This document shows positions 19,916 to 27,880 of a DNA stretch of 39,486 nucleotides, piece by piece. The notes below the pieces were generated by a model. That model was not told where the DNA came from. It worked only from the letters and a program-made list of their open reading frames with translations, and did no database searches. The position numbers were made by a program, and so were the translations under genes. This DNA comes from a virus, in IMG/VR virus record IMGVR_UViG_3300025728_000019, positions 1-39,486 of that record; one strand, written 5' to 3'. The stretch's first letter is position 1; every line of letters begins with the position of its first letter.

Positions 19916-21298
19916 GTGGCTTTGAGCACTGCGCAAGCAACTCTTGTGAAGTCTCTGACTGACAAGGCCGAAACGTTTTCTCGTCTGGATGACAAGTACG
20001 GCAAGTATTACGAGGGCATGCAGGTTCTTGAGCATATCGGGCTTGCTGTTCCGCCTGAGTTGCGCCGGTTCGAGACGATTATCAACTGGTCACGGGTTGC
20101 TGTTGACTCGGTTGAGCAGCGGCTCAGGGTGAAGGACTTCATCCTTCCAGGTGAGAACACCGTTTCGGATGTTTTGCGTGAGCATTGGGACGCGAACAAC
20201 CTCGATTCCGAAGCTGGCCTTTTGCATAAGGACACGCTCATTTATGGGCGCGGGTTCGTGTGTGTTGGGGCTAACCCGGATGACCCGGACCATCCTTTGA
20301 TTACGGTTGAGTCGCCGCGTGAGTTGTCTGTGATCGTTGATCCGCGGACTCGTCGCGTTAGTTCGGCGTTGCGCCTTTATGGTGGCACCAATGAGGACCC
20401 GACGCCGGCGTTCGCGACTTTGTATGAGCCGAATCAGACAACTTGGCTGGTAAAGCAGGGCGGCTCTTGGAACGTTGACCCTGATAACCCGCCCGATATT
20501 CACAACCTGGGGCGCGTCCCGATTGTGATGTTCTTGAATCGGCGCCGTACTGGTGACTGGGCTGGCGTGTCAGAGATGAAGGACGTTATTGGTCTGGTTG
20601 ACGCTGCGGCTCGTGCGGTTACTGACGGGCAGTTGGCGTTGGAGACTATCGCTGTTCCGAAGCGGTACGTGCTGGGCATGACTAAGGGTGACTTTGTTGA
20701 TGCTGAGGGCAAGCCGCTCCCGGTTTGGCAGGCGTACTTCGGTTCACTCTGGGCTAACGCTAACAAGGACGCCAAGGTTGGGCAGCTTGACGGCGCGGAC
20801 ATGAAGAACTTCCACGAAACCGTGAGTCACTACGCGCAAATGGTCGCTTCGGTGACTGGTTTGCCTACCCGTTACCTGGGTCAGACTTCGGTAAACCCTG
20901 CTGCTGAGGGCGCTATTCGGGCGGATGAGTCTAGGCTGGTGCTGAACGCTGAGGGTAAGGCCGCGTCGTGGGGTGACGGCTGGGCGTGGGTGATGGGTAT
21001 CGCTGAGCGGTTCCGTACAGGTGTGTGGCCGTTGGCTAATCAGATCAAAACTGAGTGGTATGACGCGGGTACTCCTACGTTTGCGCAGAAGGCTGACGCG
21101 TTGACGAAGCTGTATGCGAATGGTCAGGGCGTTATCGCCCGCGAGTCGGTTCAGGATGAACTTGGCTGGTCGCAGGCTAAGAAGGACCGTGACCGTGAGT
21201 ACCGGACTGTTGAGATGCAGGATCCGTATCTTGCTCAGGTTGCTTCGAAGGGACCGGTGAATGGTGCAGTTGCAGCAGTTACCGGAGGCGGCGCTTAA
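19916..21298 (+). CDS. Portal protein
   Basis: 460 residues from GTG 19916. 'YYEGMQVLEHIGLAVPPELRRFETIINWSRVAVDSVEQRLRV' opening, 'DTLIYGRGFVCVG', 'VIVDPRTRRVSSALRLY', 'VPIVMFLNRRRTGDWAGVSEMKDVIGLVDAAARA' and the helix-rich end match SPP1-gp6/actinophage portals. It forms the dodecameric channel for DNA entry and tail attachment. Its end overlaps the next gene by 38 bases. Confidence 0.93.
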   Translation: MALSTAQATLVKSLTDKAETFSRLDDKYGKYYEGMQVLEHIGLAVPPELRRFETIINWSRVAVDSVEQRLRVKDFILPGENTVSDVLREHWDANNLDSEAGLLHKDTLIYGRGFVCVGANPDDPDHPLITVESPRELSVIVDPRTRRVSSALRLYGGTNEDPTPAFATLYEPNQTTWLVKQGGSWNVDPDNPPDIHNLGRVPIVMFLNRRRTGDWAGVSEMKDVIGLVDAAARAVTDGQLALETIAVPKRYVLGMTKGDFVDAEGKPLPVWQAYFGSLWANANKDAKVGQLDGADMKNFHETVSHYAQMVASVTGLPTRYLGQTSVNPAAEGAIRADESRLVLNAEGKAASWGDGWAWVMGIAERFRTGVWPLANQIKTEWYDAGTPTFAQKADALTKLYANGQGVIARESVQDELGWSQAKKDRDREYRTVEMQDPYLAQVASKGPVNGAVAAVTGGGA

Positions 21299-22265
21299 GT
21301 ATTCTGGTTTTCAGCGTGCGGAGATCGGCGCTGCGGTTTCGGCTGTTGCGCGTCAGTGGCGGCGCATGGGGTCTGATTTTGATTTGTCGTATGCGCGGCT
21401 TGAGCCTGCCTTGTTGGCTGTGTTGTTCACTGCTCAGGAGCGGGTCGCTGATGGGGCGTTGGCGTATGTGCCTGACGTTCTTGGTGATGCGGCTCCTGAG
21501 CCTGTGTATGCGTCGGCTGGTTCAAGGTTTGTTGGTGTTGCTGGTGATGGGTTGCCTGTCGCTTCCATGGCGTACGCCGCGGTGGTTCAAGCGAAGATGG
21601 CCGTTAGTCAGGGCTTGGATGTTGCCGAAGCGCTTGCAAGAGGCGGGCGTCACCTCACGTTAGCGTCTGGGACTCTTTTGTCTGATACTGGGCGTTCCGC
21701 TGAGAAGGTTTCTGGTGGGGCTCATCGCGTGAAGTTGTGGACGCGGATGTTGAATCCGCCGTCTTGTGGGCGTTGCGTGATCCTTGCTGGCAAGAGGTCG
21801 CGGCATGCTGAGGCGTTCAATCGTCATCCTGGTTGTGATTGCCGGAATGTGCCCTCTAGCGAGGACACGGGCGATGATGCTCGGACTGACCCGAAGGCGT
21901 ACCTTGACGGGCTCTCCAAGGATGAGCAGGACCGTGTTCTTGGATCCAAGGCGAACGGTCAGGCTTTCCGTGACGGCGCCGACATGAACCAGCTCATCAA
22001 CGCTTACCGCCGCAAGGGTGCTGTCAGGCCGGCGCAAATCCACGGGCAGAACATCAAGTACACCACTGAGGGAACAACGCGCCGCGGTCACGCTTACTGG
22101 CAGATGTCACAGGCGCAGTACATACGTGAACAATCGGTGTTCCGTGACGGCTCAAAGTACAAGCGACTCAAGGCCCCCCGGTTGATGCCCGAAACGATTT
22201 ACTCCACGGCTAAGGATCCTGCTGACGCTAAGCGGCTCCTGAAACTGTACGGCTGGATTGTCTAG
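21261..22265 (+). CDS. MuF-like minor head protein (capsid morphogenesis)
   Basis: 334 residues. The N-terminal half is helical; the C-terminal half has 'LNPPSCGRCVILAGKRSR' and 'FNRHPGCDCRNVP' (about 168-200), the Cys/His cluster of phage MuF/VIP2-linked head proteins, then 'DGLSKDEQDRVLGSKANGQAFRDG'. MuF proteins bind the portal and may be carried in the head. In related phages this gene is often annotated as capsid maturation protease, but no protease motif is obvious here. Starts 38 bases inside the portal gene. Confidence 0.8.
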   Translation: MVQLQQLPEAALKYSGFQRAEIGAAVSAVARQWRRMGSDFDLSYARLEPALLAVLFTAQERVADGALAYVPDVLGDAAPEPVYASAGSRFVGVAGDGLPVASMAYAAVVQAKMAVSQGLDVAEALARGGRHLTLASGTLLSDTGRSAEKVSGGAHRVKLWTRMLNPPSCGRCVILAGKRSRHAEAFNRHPGCDCRNVPSSEDTGDDARTDPKAYLDGLSKDEQDRVLGSKANGQAFRDGADMNQLINAYRRKGAVRPAQIHGQNIKYTTEGTTRRGHAYWQMSQAQYIREQSVFRDGSKYKRLKAPRLMPETIYSTAKDPADAKRLLKLYGWIV

Positions 22266-22278
22266 CCATTTCATTCTT

Positions 22279-22306
22279 CCCCTTGGCGCGATGCCCTGGG
22301 GTTTTT
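22279..22306 (+). terminator. Terminator-like hairpin between MuF and scaffold genes
   Basis: CCCC-tt-GGC-gcgat-GCC-ct-GGGG followed by TTTTT. The stem is interrupted by a 2x2 internal loop. It may lower readthrough from packaging genes, or the downstream structural genes may rely on partial readthrough. Confidence 0.5.
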
Positions 22307-22330
22307 CCATCCGCGACGGAGGACAAACAC

Positions 22331-22810
22331 ATGTCGGAAGCGACAACCACTGAGGCCACGGCAACTCCCGCGGCTGAAGCAACCACCACCACCCAGGAAC
22401 TCGGTGACGGCGGGATCAAGGCACTGCAAGCGGAGCGCGACGCCCGCAAGGCTGCTGAGAAGACCAACGCCGAACTTGCTGCGAAGCTCAAGGAGTTTGA
22501 GGACTCCAAGCTTTCGGAGTTGGAACTTGCGAAGCGCGCCGCGGAGGATTCCGCGACTGAACTCACCAAGCTCCGTACCGAGAATATCCGCAACACGGTT
22601 GCCCTCACGAAGGGTGTCCCCGCGGATCTGGTTGAGTTCCTGACCGGCGACACGGAAGAAGCGGTAGCCGCGAAGGCTGACCTTCTGTTGGCCCGGTTGA
22701 ACGCGCCGACATCCCCAAGGCCGGACCCTTCGCAGGGCCCGAAAGGCGACCCGGCGTTGGGCAGCGACCCGCTGCTTGACGCTCTGAAAAACAAGCTTGG
22801 CATCCAGTAA
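22331..22810 (+). CDS. Scaffold protein
   Basis: 159 residues from ATG 22331 with GGAGGAC upstream. A Thr/Ala-rich start, a long coiled coil ('IKALQAERDARKAAEKTNAELAAKLKEFEDSKLSELELAKRAAED'), and a short basic/hydrophobic C-terminus ('DALKNKLGIQ') are classic for HK97-group scaffold proteins that guide capsid assembly. It immediately precedes the major capsid gene. Confidence 0.88.
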   Translation: MSEATTTEATATPAAEATTTTQELGDGGIKALQAERDARKAAEKTNAELAAKLKEFEDSKLSELELAKRAAEDSATELTKLRTENIRNTVALTKGVPADLVEFLTGDTEEAVAAKADLLLARLNAPTSPRPDPSQGPKGDPALGSDPLLDALKNKLGIQ

Positions 22811-22838
22811 GGCTGCCTCCCTCTTTTAGGAGACTGTT

Positions 22839-23741
22839 ATGGCGATCACCGCCGCAACTAAGCTTTCCGATTTTTCCGGCTTCATTGACCGGGACAAGTC
22901 GGCGGCTATTTTCGAGCAGGCCGCGAAGACCTCTGTGGTTCAGCAGCTTGTTCCCCGTGTGCCGCTTGGCGCGTCTGGTCAGTCCATCCCGGTTGTTACC
23001 GGCAAGATGTCTGCTGGTTGGGTCGCTGAAGGTGCGCAGAAGCCCGCTTCCAAGGGTTCCATGGCGCTCAAGACCATGGACCCGAAGAAAATCGCCGCTA
23101 TTGCGGTGGTTTCTGAGGAAGTCCTGCGCGCTAACCCTGGCGGTTACATTGACCTGATCCGCCCGCAGATCGCTGAGGCGTTCGCTGTCGCGTTCGACGC
23201 TGCTGCCCTGTATGGCACAAGCTCCCCGTTCGCGACGAACCTCGCAACGGGTTCCAGCACTCAGGAGTTCACTGGCACGGCCCCGGCTTTCACTGCCGTG
23301 TATGACGACCTGAACGCGGGCCTGTCTACCCTAGTGAACGCCGGCAAGCGCCTGACTGGCTGGGCTTTCGATAACCGGTTTGAGCCTGTCCTGAACGGTT
23401 CCAAGGACACTGCTGGTCGTCCGCTGTTCACGGAAGTGCCGTACACGGAGACTGCCGGCCCCGTCCGTCAGGGTCGCCTGCTGGGCCGTCAGGCCTTCAT
23501 TGGTGATGGCATCTACGATTCCACGACCAAGACGTACGGGTTCGCTGGCGACTGGTCGCAGGCTGCTTGGGGCGCCGTTGGCGGCATCTCCTACCGTGTT
23601 TCCACTGAGGCTACGGTGACCATCAATGGCACGCTGACCTCCCTGTTCGAGAACAACCTTGTTGCGATCCTGGCGGAAGCTGAGTACGGCTTCCTCGTGA
23701 ACGACCCTGCGTCGTTCGTGAAGTTCCAGAACGCTTCCTAA
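22839..23741 (+). CDS. Major capsid protein (HK97 fold)
   Basis: 300 residues, strong AGGAG site. 'SAAIFEQAAKTSVVQQLVPRVPLGASGQSIPVVTGKMSAGWVAEGAQKPASKGSMALKTMDPKKIAAIAVVSEEVLRANP' pattern, then 'IAEAFAVAFDAAALYG' and the late 'ISYRVSTEATVTI...LFENNLVAILAEAEYGFLVNDPASFVKFQ' ending, are the HK97 gp5-like capsid signatures. No long N-terminal delta domain, in agreement with a separate scaffold gene. Confidence 0.95.
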   Translation: MAITAATKLSDFSGFIDRDKSAAIFEQAAKTSVVQQLVPRVPLGASGQSIPVVTGKMSAGWVAEGAQKPASKGSMALKTMDPKKIAAIAVVSEEVLRANPGGYIDLIRPQIAEAFAVAFDAAALYGTSSPFATNLATGSSTQEFTGTAPAFTAVYDDLNAGLSTLVNAGKRLTGWAFDNRFEPVLNGSKDTAGRPLFTEVPYTETAGPVRQGRLLGRQAFIGDGIYDSTTKTYGFAGDWSQAAWGAVGGISYRVSTEATVTINGTLTSLFENNLVAILAEAEYGFLVNDPASFVKFQNAS

Positions 23742-23757
23742 CCGAAGGAGTAGCCCT

Positions 23758-24036
23758 ATGGCTGCACGTAGAAATGCTGCGCCGAAGCCGGAGGAAACTC
23801 CGGTGGAGGCTGAGGCCATGCCCGTTCCTGATGAGGCGGTTACTGAGGCTCCGGTTGAACCTGCGGAAGAAACTCCGGTGGAGGAATCGGCTGTTGTAAC
23901 GACTGATCAGTTTGAGGTTGAGGCTAAGCCCGTGCCAGAAGGCTACAAGGTCGTCATTGGTCCGTCCGGGGTTGAGTCCACGGTGCCTGACAGCATCGTG
24001 GACGCCTTGGTTGATTCTGGCTACAAGGTCAAGTAA
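23758..24036 (+). CDS. Pro/Glu-repeat protein next to capsid gene
   Basis: 92 residues. The first two thirds is a low-complexity acidic linker with repeats of E-x-T-P-V-E and E-A-P-V-E ('PEETPVEAEAMPVPDEA'); the last 35 residues form a small conserved domain 'KPVPEGYKVVIGPSGVESTVPDSIVDALVDSGYKVK'. It could be a head decoration or a peripheral head protein, but that is inferred from position. Confidence 0.65.
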   Translation: MAARRNAAPKPEETPVEAEAMPVPDEAVTEAPVEPAEETPVEESAVVTTDQFEVEAKPVPEGYKVVIGPSGVESTVPDSIVDALVDSGYKVK

Positions 24037-24050
24037 GGGGGTGTGCGGTC

Positions 24051-24437
24051 ATGGCATATACGAATGTCGCTGACGTTGAGGTGCGCTATGGCCGCACACT
24101 CACTACAGCCGAGTCCGCGCAGGTTGATGCGTGGATTGGTGATCTTGAGGCTGAGATTCTTGAACGGATCCCGAACCTTGCCGATCTGATTACTGCTGGT
24201 CGTCCTACTGTTGAGACGCTTGCCCGTGTGGTTAGTCAAGCGATTATCCGTCATCTTGATAACCCGAAGGGGCTCAAGTCGCGGACGGTTGCGATTGATG
24301 ATTATTCGACTACGGAGCAGCCGTGGATTCAGGGTACGCCGGGTGGTGGTCCTGAGTTGTCGGATGATGAGTGGGCTAAGTTGTTGCCGGGTTCGTCTGG
24401 TGATGCGTTCACGATTAATCCTTGGGGTGCTGCGTGA
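24051..24437 (+). CDS. Head-tail adaptor (Gp15/Gp19-like)
   Basis: 128 residues. 'TNVADVEVRYGRTLTTAESAQVDAWIGDLEAEILERIPNL' and 'LARVVSQAIIRHLDNPKG' match the short helical adaptor that docks to the portal in SPP1/HK97-type connectors. GGGGGTG precedes the ATG. It is followed by the closure, tail-completion and tail-tube genes in standard order. Confidence 0.82.
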   Translation: MAYTNVADVEVRYGRTLTTAESAQVDAWIGDLEAEILERIPNLADLITAGRPTVETLARVVSQAIIRHLDNPKGLKSRTVAIDDYSTTEQPWIQGTPGGGPELSDDEWAKLLPGSSGDAFTINPWGAA

Positions 24438-24829
24438 GTGCGGTTGATGCGGTGTATGCGGGCCGGCGTGAGGCGGAAGCGCTCATGCTTGATACCTGCA
24501 CAGTGCATCGCCCTGGCCCCCCAGCAACGGATCCAGACACAGGTGCGGTTACTCCGAGCCTGACGCTGCTGTACACGGGTCCGTGTAAGATCCAGCAGAC
24601 GCTTGCCCAGTCGAGTAATCCGGAGGCTGGTGGGCATCAGTTTACGGTGCAGGATACGCGGTGGGATACGCCTGTTGATGCTGGCGTGTTCGAGGTCAAT
24701 GACGTGGTGACGATGGTTGAGGCGATCCTGGATCCGCAGTTGACGGGCCGCGTGTATCGGGTGACTGATCCGTTCCATAAGTCTGGTGCGACTGCGCAGC
24801 GGACGCGGGTTGTGGCGGTGGCGTCGTGA
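24434..24829 (+). CDS. DUF6093-like head closure protein
   Basis: 131 residues from GTG 24434 overlapping the previous stop. 'GRREAEALMLDTCTVHRPG', 'TDPDTGAVTPSLTLLYTGPCKIQ' and 'GGHQFTVQDTRWDTPVDAGVFEVNDVVTM' match the beta-barrel DUF6093 family that takes the head-completion (stopper) place in actinophages. Confidence 0.8.
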   Translation: MSAVDAVYAGRREAEALMLDTCTVHRPGPPATDPDTGAVTPSLTLLYTGPCKIQQTLAQSSNPEAGGHQFTVQDTRWDTPVDAGVFEVNDVVTMVEAILDPQLTGRVYRVTDPFHKSGATAQRTRVVAVAS

Positions 24830-25209
24830 GTGATGGTCTTGAGGAAGTGCGGCGGTTGTCGCAGAATCTTGGGCGTATCGCTGGTGATGCTGTGAAGGAT
24901 GTTGATGAGGTGCTTAAGAAGGGCGCTCAGAACATCAAGTCGGAGATGCAGGCTGATGTTAGTGGTTCGCCTCACTTCAAGGGCATGGCTGGTTCGATCA
25001 CTTATGACTCTCACTACCTTCCTGGTCGTGCGCGGTATGTGATTGGTCCGGATAAGTCGCGGCGCGGCGGTTCGTTGGGGAACATCTACTATTTCGGCAC
25101 TAGCCGCGGTGGTGGTTCGGGCGATATTGATAAGCCGTTGCGTTCTGAGGAACCTCGTACAGTGTCGGCGCTTGAGGCGTTGGCTGCCCGTTGGGCGGGC
25201 CGGTTATGA
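24826..25209 (+). CDS. HK97 gp10-like head-tail/tail completion protein
   Basis: 127 residues from a GTG overlapping the preceding stop. 'NLGRIAGDAVKDVDEVLKKGAQNIKSEMQADVSG' and 'SITYDSHYLPGRARYVIGPD' are the pattern of the gp10-like family ('...A..IK...A.......S.HL..SI....'), which joins tail to head. Overlaps the next gene by 4 bases. Confidence 0.82.
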   Translation: MSDGLEEVRRLSQNLGRIAGDAVKDVDEVLKKGAQNIKSEMQADVSGSPHFKGMAGSITYDSHYLPGRARYVIGPDKSRRGGSLGNIYYFGTSRGGGSGDIDKPLRSEEPRTVSALEALAARWAGRL

Positions 25210-25613
25210 CTGGTGATGCTCTGGCGAATGGTTTTGAGGCGTTGCTGACTGGGTTCACGGTTTATAAGGACAAGGTTCCGTCGAATCCCACGTTTCCTTA
25301 CGTGTTGGTGTTGACGAACTTCCCGACCGTTTCTGATCGCTCGCATTCCCGCACTGTTCATGCCCGCGCGCTCAGGTCCAGGACTTCGGTTGTTGGGCTC
25401 ACGGCTGCGTCGGTGCGGATCGTTGCGCAGAAGCTGACTGGTTGCCTTGAGGGTAAACGCCCAACGGTTACTGGCTGGGTGTTGGGTGCGATTGAGTCTG
25501 TCCCGAATGAGCAGCCGATCCAGCCTGACATGGATGTGACTATCCCTGGTACTGCTGAGCATCCGTTGTATCAGCCGTTTGATTGGGTGCTGACAGGTTC
25601 CCAGATCCCGTAA
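25206..25613 (+). CDS. Tail terminator protein
   Basis: 135 residues. 'GFEALLTGFTVYKDKVPSNPTFPYVLVLTNFP' and 'AASVRIVAQKLTGCLEGKRP' follow the gpU/tail-terminator pattern of actinophages, the ring that ends tail-tube growth. Follows the gp10-like gene and precedes the tail tube gene, the standard place. Confidence 0.78.
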   Translation: MTGDALANGFEALLTGFTVYKDKVPSNPTFPYVLVLTNFPTVSDRSHSRTVHARALRSRTSVVGLTAASVRIVAQKLTGCLEGKRPTVTGWVLGAIESVPNEQPIQPDMDVTIPGTAEHPLYQPFDWVLTGSQIP

Positions 25614-25616
25614 CTT

Positions 25617-25643
25617 ACGCGCCTCCATCGTGGGGCGTTTTTC
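25617..25643 (+). terminator. Terminator between tail terminator gene and tail genes
   Basis: CGCCTC (25620-25625), six-base loop, GGGGCG (25632-25637), followed by TTTTTC. A compact rho-independent hairpin inside the late operon. Confidence 0.65.
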
Positions 25644-25664
25644 TTTGCCCTGAGAGGGGTTCAC

Positions 25665-25850
25665 ATGTTTGTCCGCGTGAAGGATTCAACGTCAGGCCAC
25701 GAGTTTGACGTTCACGAATCTGACTGGCGCATTGAGGACGGCTCGCTGGTGCTGGTCAAGCCTGACCGATACCCGCCGACTCATGCGCCCCGCTTGCCCA
25801 AGTTCAACGTCAGCCCAGCAAGGGCTACCAATCCTAATGAGGAGTCCTAA
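25665..25850 (+). CDS. Small protein before the tail tube gene
   Basis: 61 residues from an ATG with GAGAGGGG upstream. 'FVRVKDSTSGHEFDVHESDWRIEDGSLVLVKPDRYP' is a strand-rich fold that recurs in actinophage tail regions as a small unnamed protein. No function known. Confidence 0.65.
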   Translation: MFVRVKDSTSGHEFDVHESDWRIEDGSLVLVKPDRYPPTHAPRLPKFNVSPARATNPNEES

Positions 25851-25852
25851 CT

Positions 25853-26365
25853 ATGTCTGACATTCCCTCCACTCCCGCTGATGGTATGACGCTCGTGAAG
25901 ATCGTCACTGCCATCGCTGATACTTCCGCCCCCAAGGTCGCGACGGAGATTAACGCGGCGTCGTCCGTGGACATCTCCTGTTACCTGACCGCTGGCGGTT
26001 GGAAGCCTTCCCTGTCTGAGCAGGTCATCACGGATGAGCGTCTTTGCACGACTCAGACGTATGAGCAGAAGGGCCGTTCGCAACGTGGTCTTGATGTCGA
26101 GTACATCGACAACACGAACACTTCGAACGCGGCCACGTATAACAAGGCCAAGGACACCCTGGTTCCTGGTACGCCGATGTTCATTGTGGTTCGTACGGGT
26201 CTTCCGTATGAGACCGCTGCTGCTGCGGCGCAGAAGTTCAGTGTTTACCCGATCACTCCGGGTGAGTACAACGAACTGCCGCCCGAGGCGAACAGCGTCT
26301 TCAAGATCGCACAGAAGCTCTTCGTGACCGGCAAGGTCAAGATCAGCGCTCCTGCTGCGGCTTAG
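25853..26365 (+). CDS. Major tail tube protein
   Basis: 170 residues, with AGGAG before the ATG. 'VTAIADTSAPKVATEINAASSVDISCYLTAGGWKPSLSEQVITDERLCTTQTYEQKGRSQ' pattern matches actinophage tail tube proteins, with the later 'TLVPGTPMFIVVRTGLPYE' and 'VYPITPGEYNELPPEAN' beta-sandwich strands. It polymerises around the tape measure. A strong hairpin follows the stop. Confidence 0.88.
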   Translation: MSDIPSTPADGMTLVKIVTAIADTSAPKVATEINAASSVDISCYLTAGGWKPSLSEQVITDERLCTTQTYEQKGRSQRGLDVEYIDNTNTSNAATYNKAKDTLVPGTPMFIVVRTGLPYETAAAAAQKFSVYPITPGEYNELPPEANSVFKIAQKLFVTGKVKISAPAAA

Positions 26366-26373
26366 CTAGTGCC

Positions 26374-26414
26374 ACCTGACCGCCCGTGTGTTGTGGGACC
26401 GCGGGCGGTCAGGT
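26374..26414 (+). terminator. Strong 13-bp hairpin after the tail tube gene
   Basis: ACCTGACCGCCCG (26374-26386), 15-base loop, CGGGCGGTCAGGT (26402-26414). The stem is perfect; the following TTCTAGTCCC is not a good U-tract. It may act as a partial terminator or a 3' stabiliser that raises tail tube mRNA relative to the next genes. Confidence 0.6.
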
Positions 26415-26456
26415 TCTAGTCCCACTTGTCCCGCTCAAATTCTTTGGAGTAACAAC

Positions 26457-26720
26457 ATGGTTCGCAGAATTGATGCATCCACGATCTCGGTCGATACGCC
26501 GCACTATGAGCAAGCCACACAGTGGCTAGCGGATAACGGGATTGATCCGTTTGAGGTCCCGATGGATTCGGAGATGGTGGTTACTAAAGATGCCATCACC
26601 TATGACCGATTCCCCCGTAATGAAAACGGGGCTTACCTGATCGACAAGGGCAAGAATGCCATGGTCAGGGAAACGGTTACCGTTCCCAAGAAGTCTTCCC
26701 CCGAATCGCACGGACTCTAG
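26457..26720 (+). CDS. Small protein between tail tube and tail-assembly genes
   Basis: 87 residues from ATG 26457 with TTGGAGT upstream. 'IDASTISVDTPHYEQATQWLADNGIDPFEVPMDSEMVVTKDAITYDRF' is conserved-looking, ending in basic 'VPKKSSPESHGL'. Unknown function; position suggests tail assembly. Confidence 0.65.
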   Translation: MVRRIDASTISVDTPHYEQATQWLADNGIDPFEVPMDSEMVVTKDAITYDRFPRNENGAYLIDKGKNAMVRETVTVPKKSSPESHGL

Positions 26721-26730
26721 GAGTATCGCA

Positions 26731-27267
26731 ATGGTTTTGACTGTGAAGCGTCCTGAAACTCGTGTGTTGTTTTGCTTGGATGGTGATTTGAAGGCGGCGC
26801 ACGAGGCGGCTGAGGCTGAGTTCAATGAGGCCCGGAACAAGGCTCTGGCTGATGCGCGGCTGAATGATCCGGTGAAGGATCTGGCGCAGAAGGTATCTGA
26901 CATCGAGGCTGAGATGAAGGCCGCGTCGGTGACGTTCCTGATTCGTGGGCTCCCTCGTGGTGCGTGGTCTGATCTGGTTGCTGCTCATGACCCGCGTGAG
27001 GGCAACACGCTGGATAAGTCGTACGGGTACAACGTTGAGGCGTTGATGGTTGAGGCCATCCCGAAGTCCATCGTCAGTGTTGAGAACAGCGCCGGCGAGG
27101 TGTTGCCGTTTGATCCCGCGAAGGAGTGGGACGCGCTGGCTGACGAGATGACCAACAGCCAGTATGAGGATTTTGTTCTTGCTGCGATGCGCGTGAATGC
27201 GGGGCGAAACGATGTCCCTTTTTCGCTCAGCGCATTCAGGATGATCCAGGACTTCGAGCAGAAGTAG
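26731..27267 (+). CDS. Tail assembly chaperone (gpG-like)
   Basis: 178 residues from ATG 26731 with TAGGAGT upstream. Charged helices ('LKAAHEAAEAEFNEARNKALAD') and 'VTFLIRGLPRGAWSDLVAAHDPREGNTLDKSYGYNVEAL' form the chaperone that binds the tape measure. Near its end lies CCCTTTT (27216-27222) in the right frame for a -1 slip, which would join residues 1-164 to the downstream frame. The unshifted product ends at TAG 27265. Confidence 0.88.
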   Translation: MVLTVKRPETRVLFCLDGDLKAAHEAAEAEFNEARNKALADARLNDPVKDLAQKVSDIEAEMKAASVTFLIRGLPRGAWSDLVAAHDPREGNTLDKSYGYNVEALMVEAIPKSIVSVENSAGEVLPFDPAKEWDALADEMTNSQYEDFVLAAMRVNAGRNDVPFSLSAFRMIQDFEQK

Positions 27268-27611
27268 AGGCCGCTGCGTCACTTGGTATTTCGTTGAAGC
27301 GGTTTCATGGGTGGGAGCCCGTGACCGCGTACGAGTACCAAGCTGGCCGTCTGGTTTCGTCGCGTCCTGAGCCTGAATGGGATGAGGGTGAGCAGACGAT
27401 CATGCTGGCGTTGCAGTTGTACCGGAATGGTTTGTGCCCGAAGTGTGGCGGGCCGTTGTCGGTGTGCACTGACGCGGCGAATGAGATGCGCTTTGATGCC
27501 GGCTTGCCGATCCGCTGCCACGCTACCACGGCGCGGGGTAGGGCCGCTGAGGCTTACCGTGACCTGCCGGGTTCTGAGGCGTTGATGTTTGTACCCCGAC
27601 TGAGGGATTAG
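27222..27611 (+). CDS. Tail assembly chaperone frameshift extension (gpGT-like)
   Basis: This frame is entered by -1 frameshifting at C-CCT-TTT (27216-27222). Reading on gives 'FAQRIQDDPGLRAEVEAAASLGISLKRFHGWEP' style sequence, typical of the T part of actinophage chaperones, then 'YEYQAGRLVSSRPEPEWDEGEQ', and a four-Cys zinc-like stretch 'LCPKCGGPLSVC' with 'IRCHATTARGR'. The fused protein would have about 293 residues. An isolated start (TTG 27294) is possible but lacks the conserved first part. Stop overlaps the stop of the minus-strand moron gene. Confidence 0.82.
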   Translation, partial: FAQRIQDDPGLRAEVEAAASLGISLKRFHGWEPVTAYEYQAGRLVSSRPEPEWDEGEQTIMLALQLYRNGLCPKCGGPLSVCTDAANEMRFDAGLPIRCHATTARGRAAEAYRDLPGSEALMFVPRLRD

Positions 27612-27868
27612 TTCTTTTCGATTGCTGCGAGCACGCGTTTGCCGAAGCCTATGCCGGTTAGCACCAAGCCACTAGCGAGGACGATCCACGCGGCGGGTGT
27701 TGGCGCTCCGGGTGTTTCGACGGTGCGGAACGTTCCAGGCTGTAGGCCTACGTGGGTTGTTGAGAATCCGACGATTACGAGTAGCAGCCCGATTATCGCC
27801 AGCACGAGCCCGATTATGAGCAGCTTTGTTCCCGGTCGCCTTTTCGTGGTCGCCGTCTTTTCCGTCAT
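27608..27868 (-). CDS. Minus-strand moron: small two-helix membrane protein
   Basis: 86 residues from the ATG at 27866-27868 (MTEKTATTKRRPG). Basic start, then two membrane segments: 'KLLIIGLVLAIIGLLLVIVGF' (about 16-36) and 'AAWIVLASGLVLTGIGFG' (about 58-75), joined by a polar loop. It is inserted, in reverse, between the tail chaperone pair and the tape measure, where phages normally have nothing. Its stop overlaps the stop of the plus-strand gene. A -10 box lies 6 bases upstream of the ATG. Reverse, self-promoted membrane genes inside late operons are typical lysogenic-conversion or superinfection-exclusion morons; the function here is unknown. A longer start (27886) lies upstream of the -10 box and is rejected. 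Confidence 0.8.
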   Translation of the reverse strand: MTEKTATTKRRPGTKLLIIGLVLAIIGLLLVIVGFSTTHVGLQPGTFRTVETPGAPTPAAWIVLASGLVLTGIGFGKRVLAAIEKN

Positions 27869-27874
27869 CCCGCA

Positions 27875-27880
27875 ATTGTA
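27875..27880 (-). promoter_or_regulatory. Leaderless-type -10 box of the membrane moron
   Basis: TACAAT on the minus strand, six bases before the ATG at 27868. No convincing -35. The spacing puts transcription start at the ATG, and no ribosome-binding site is present. Confidence 0.6.

Noticed and set aside
27294-27611. Independent gene starting at TTG 27294
   Set aside because: The conserved chaperone extension begins upstream of this codon in the same frame and is reached by the CCCTTTT slip, so the frameshift reading explains it better.
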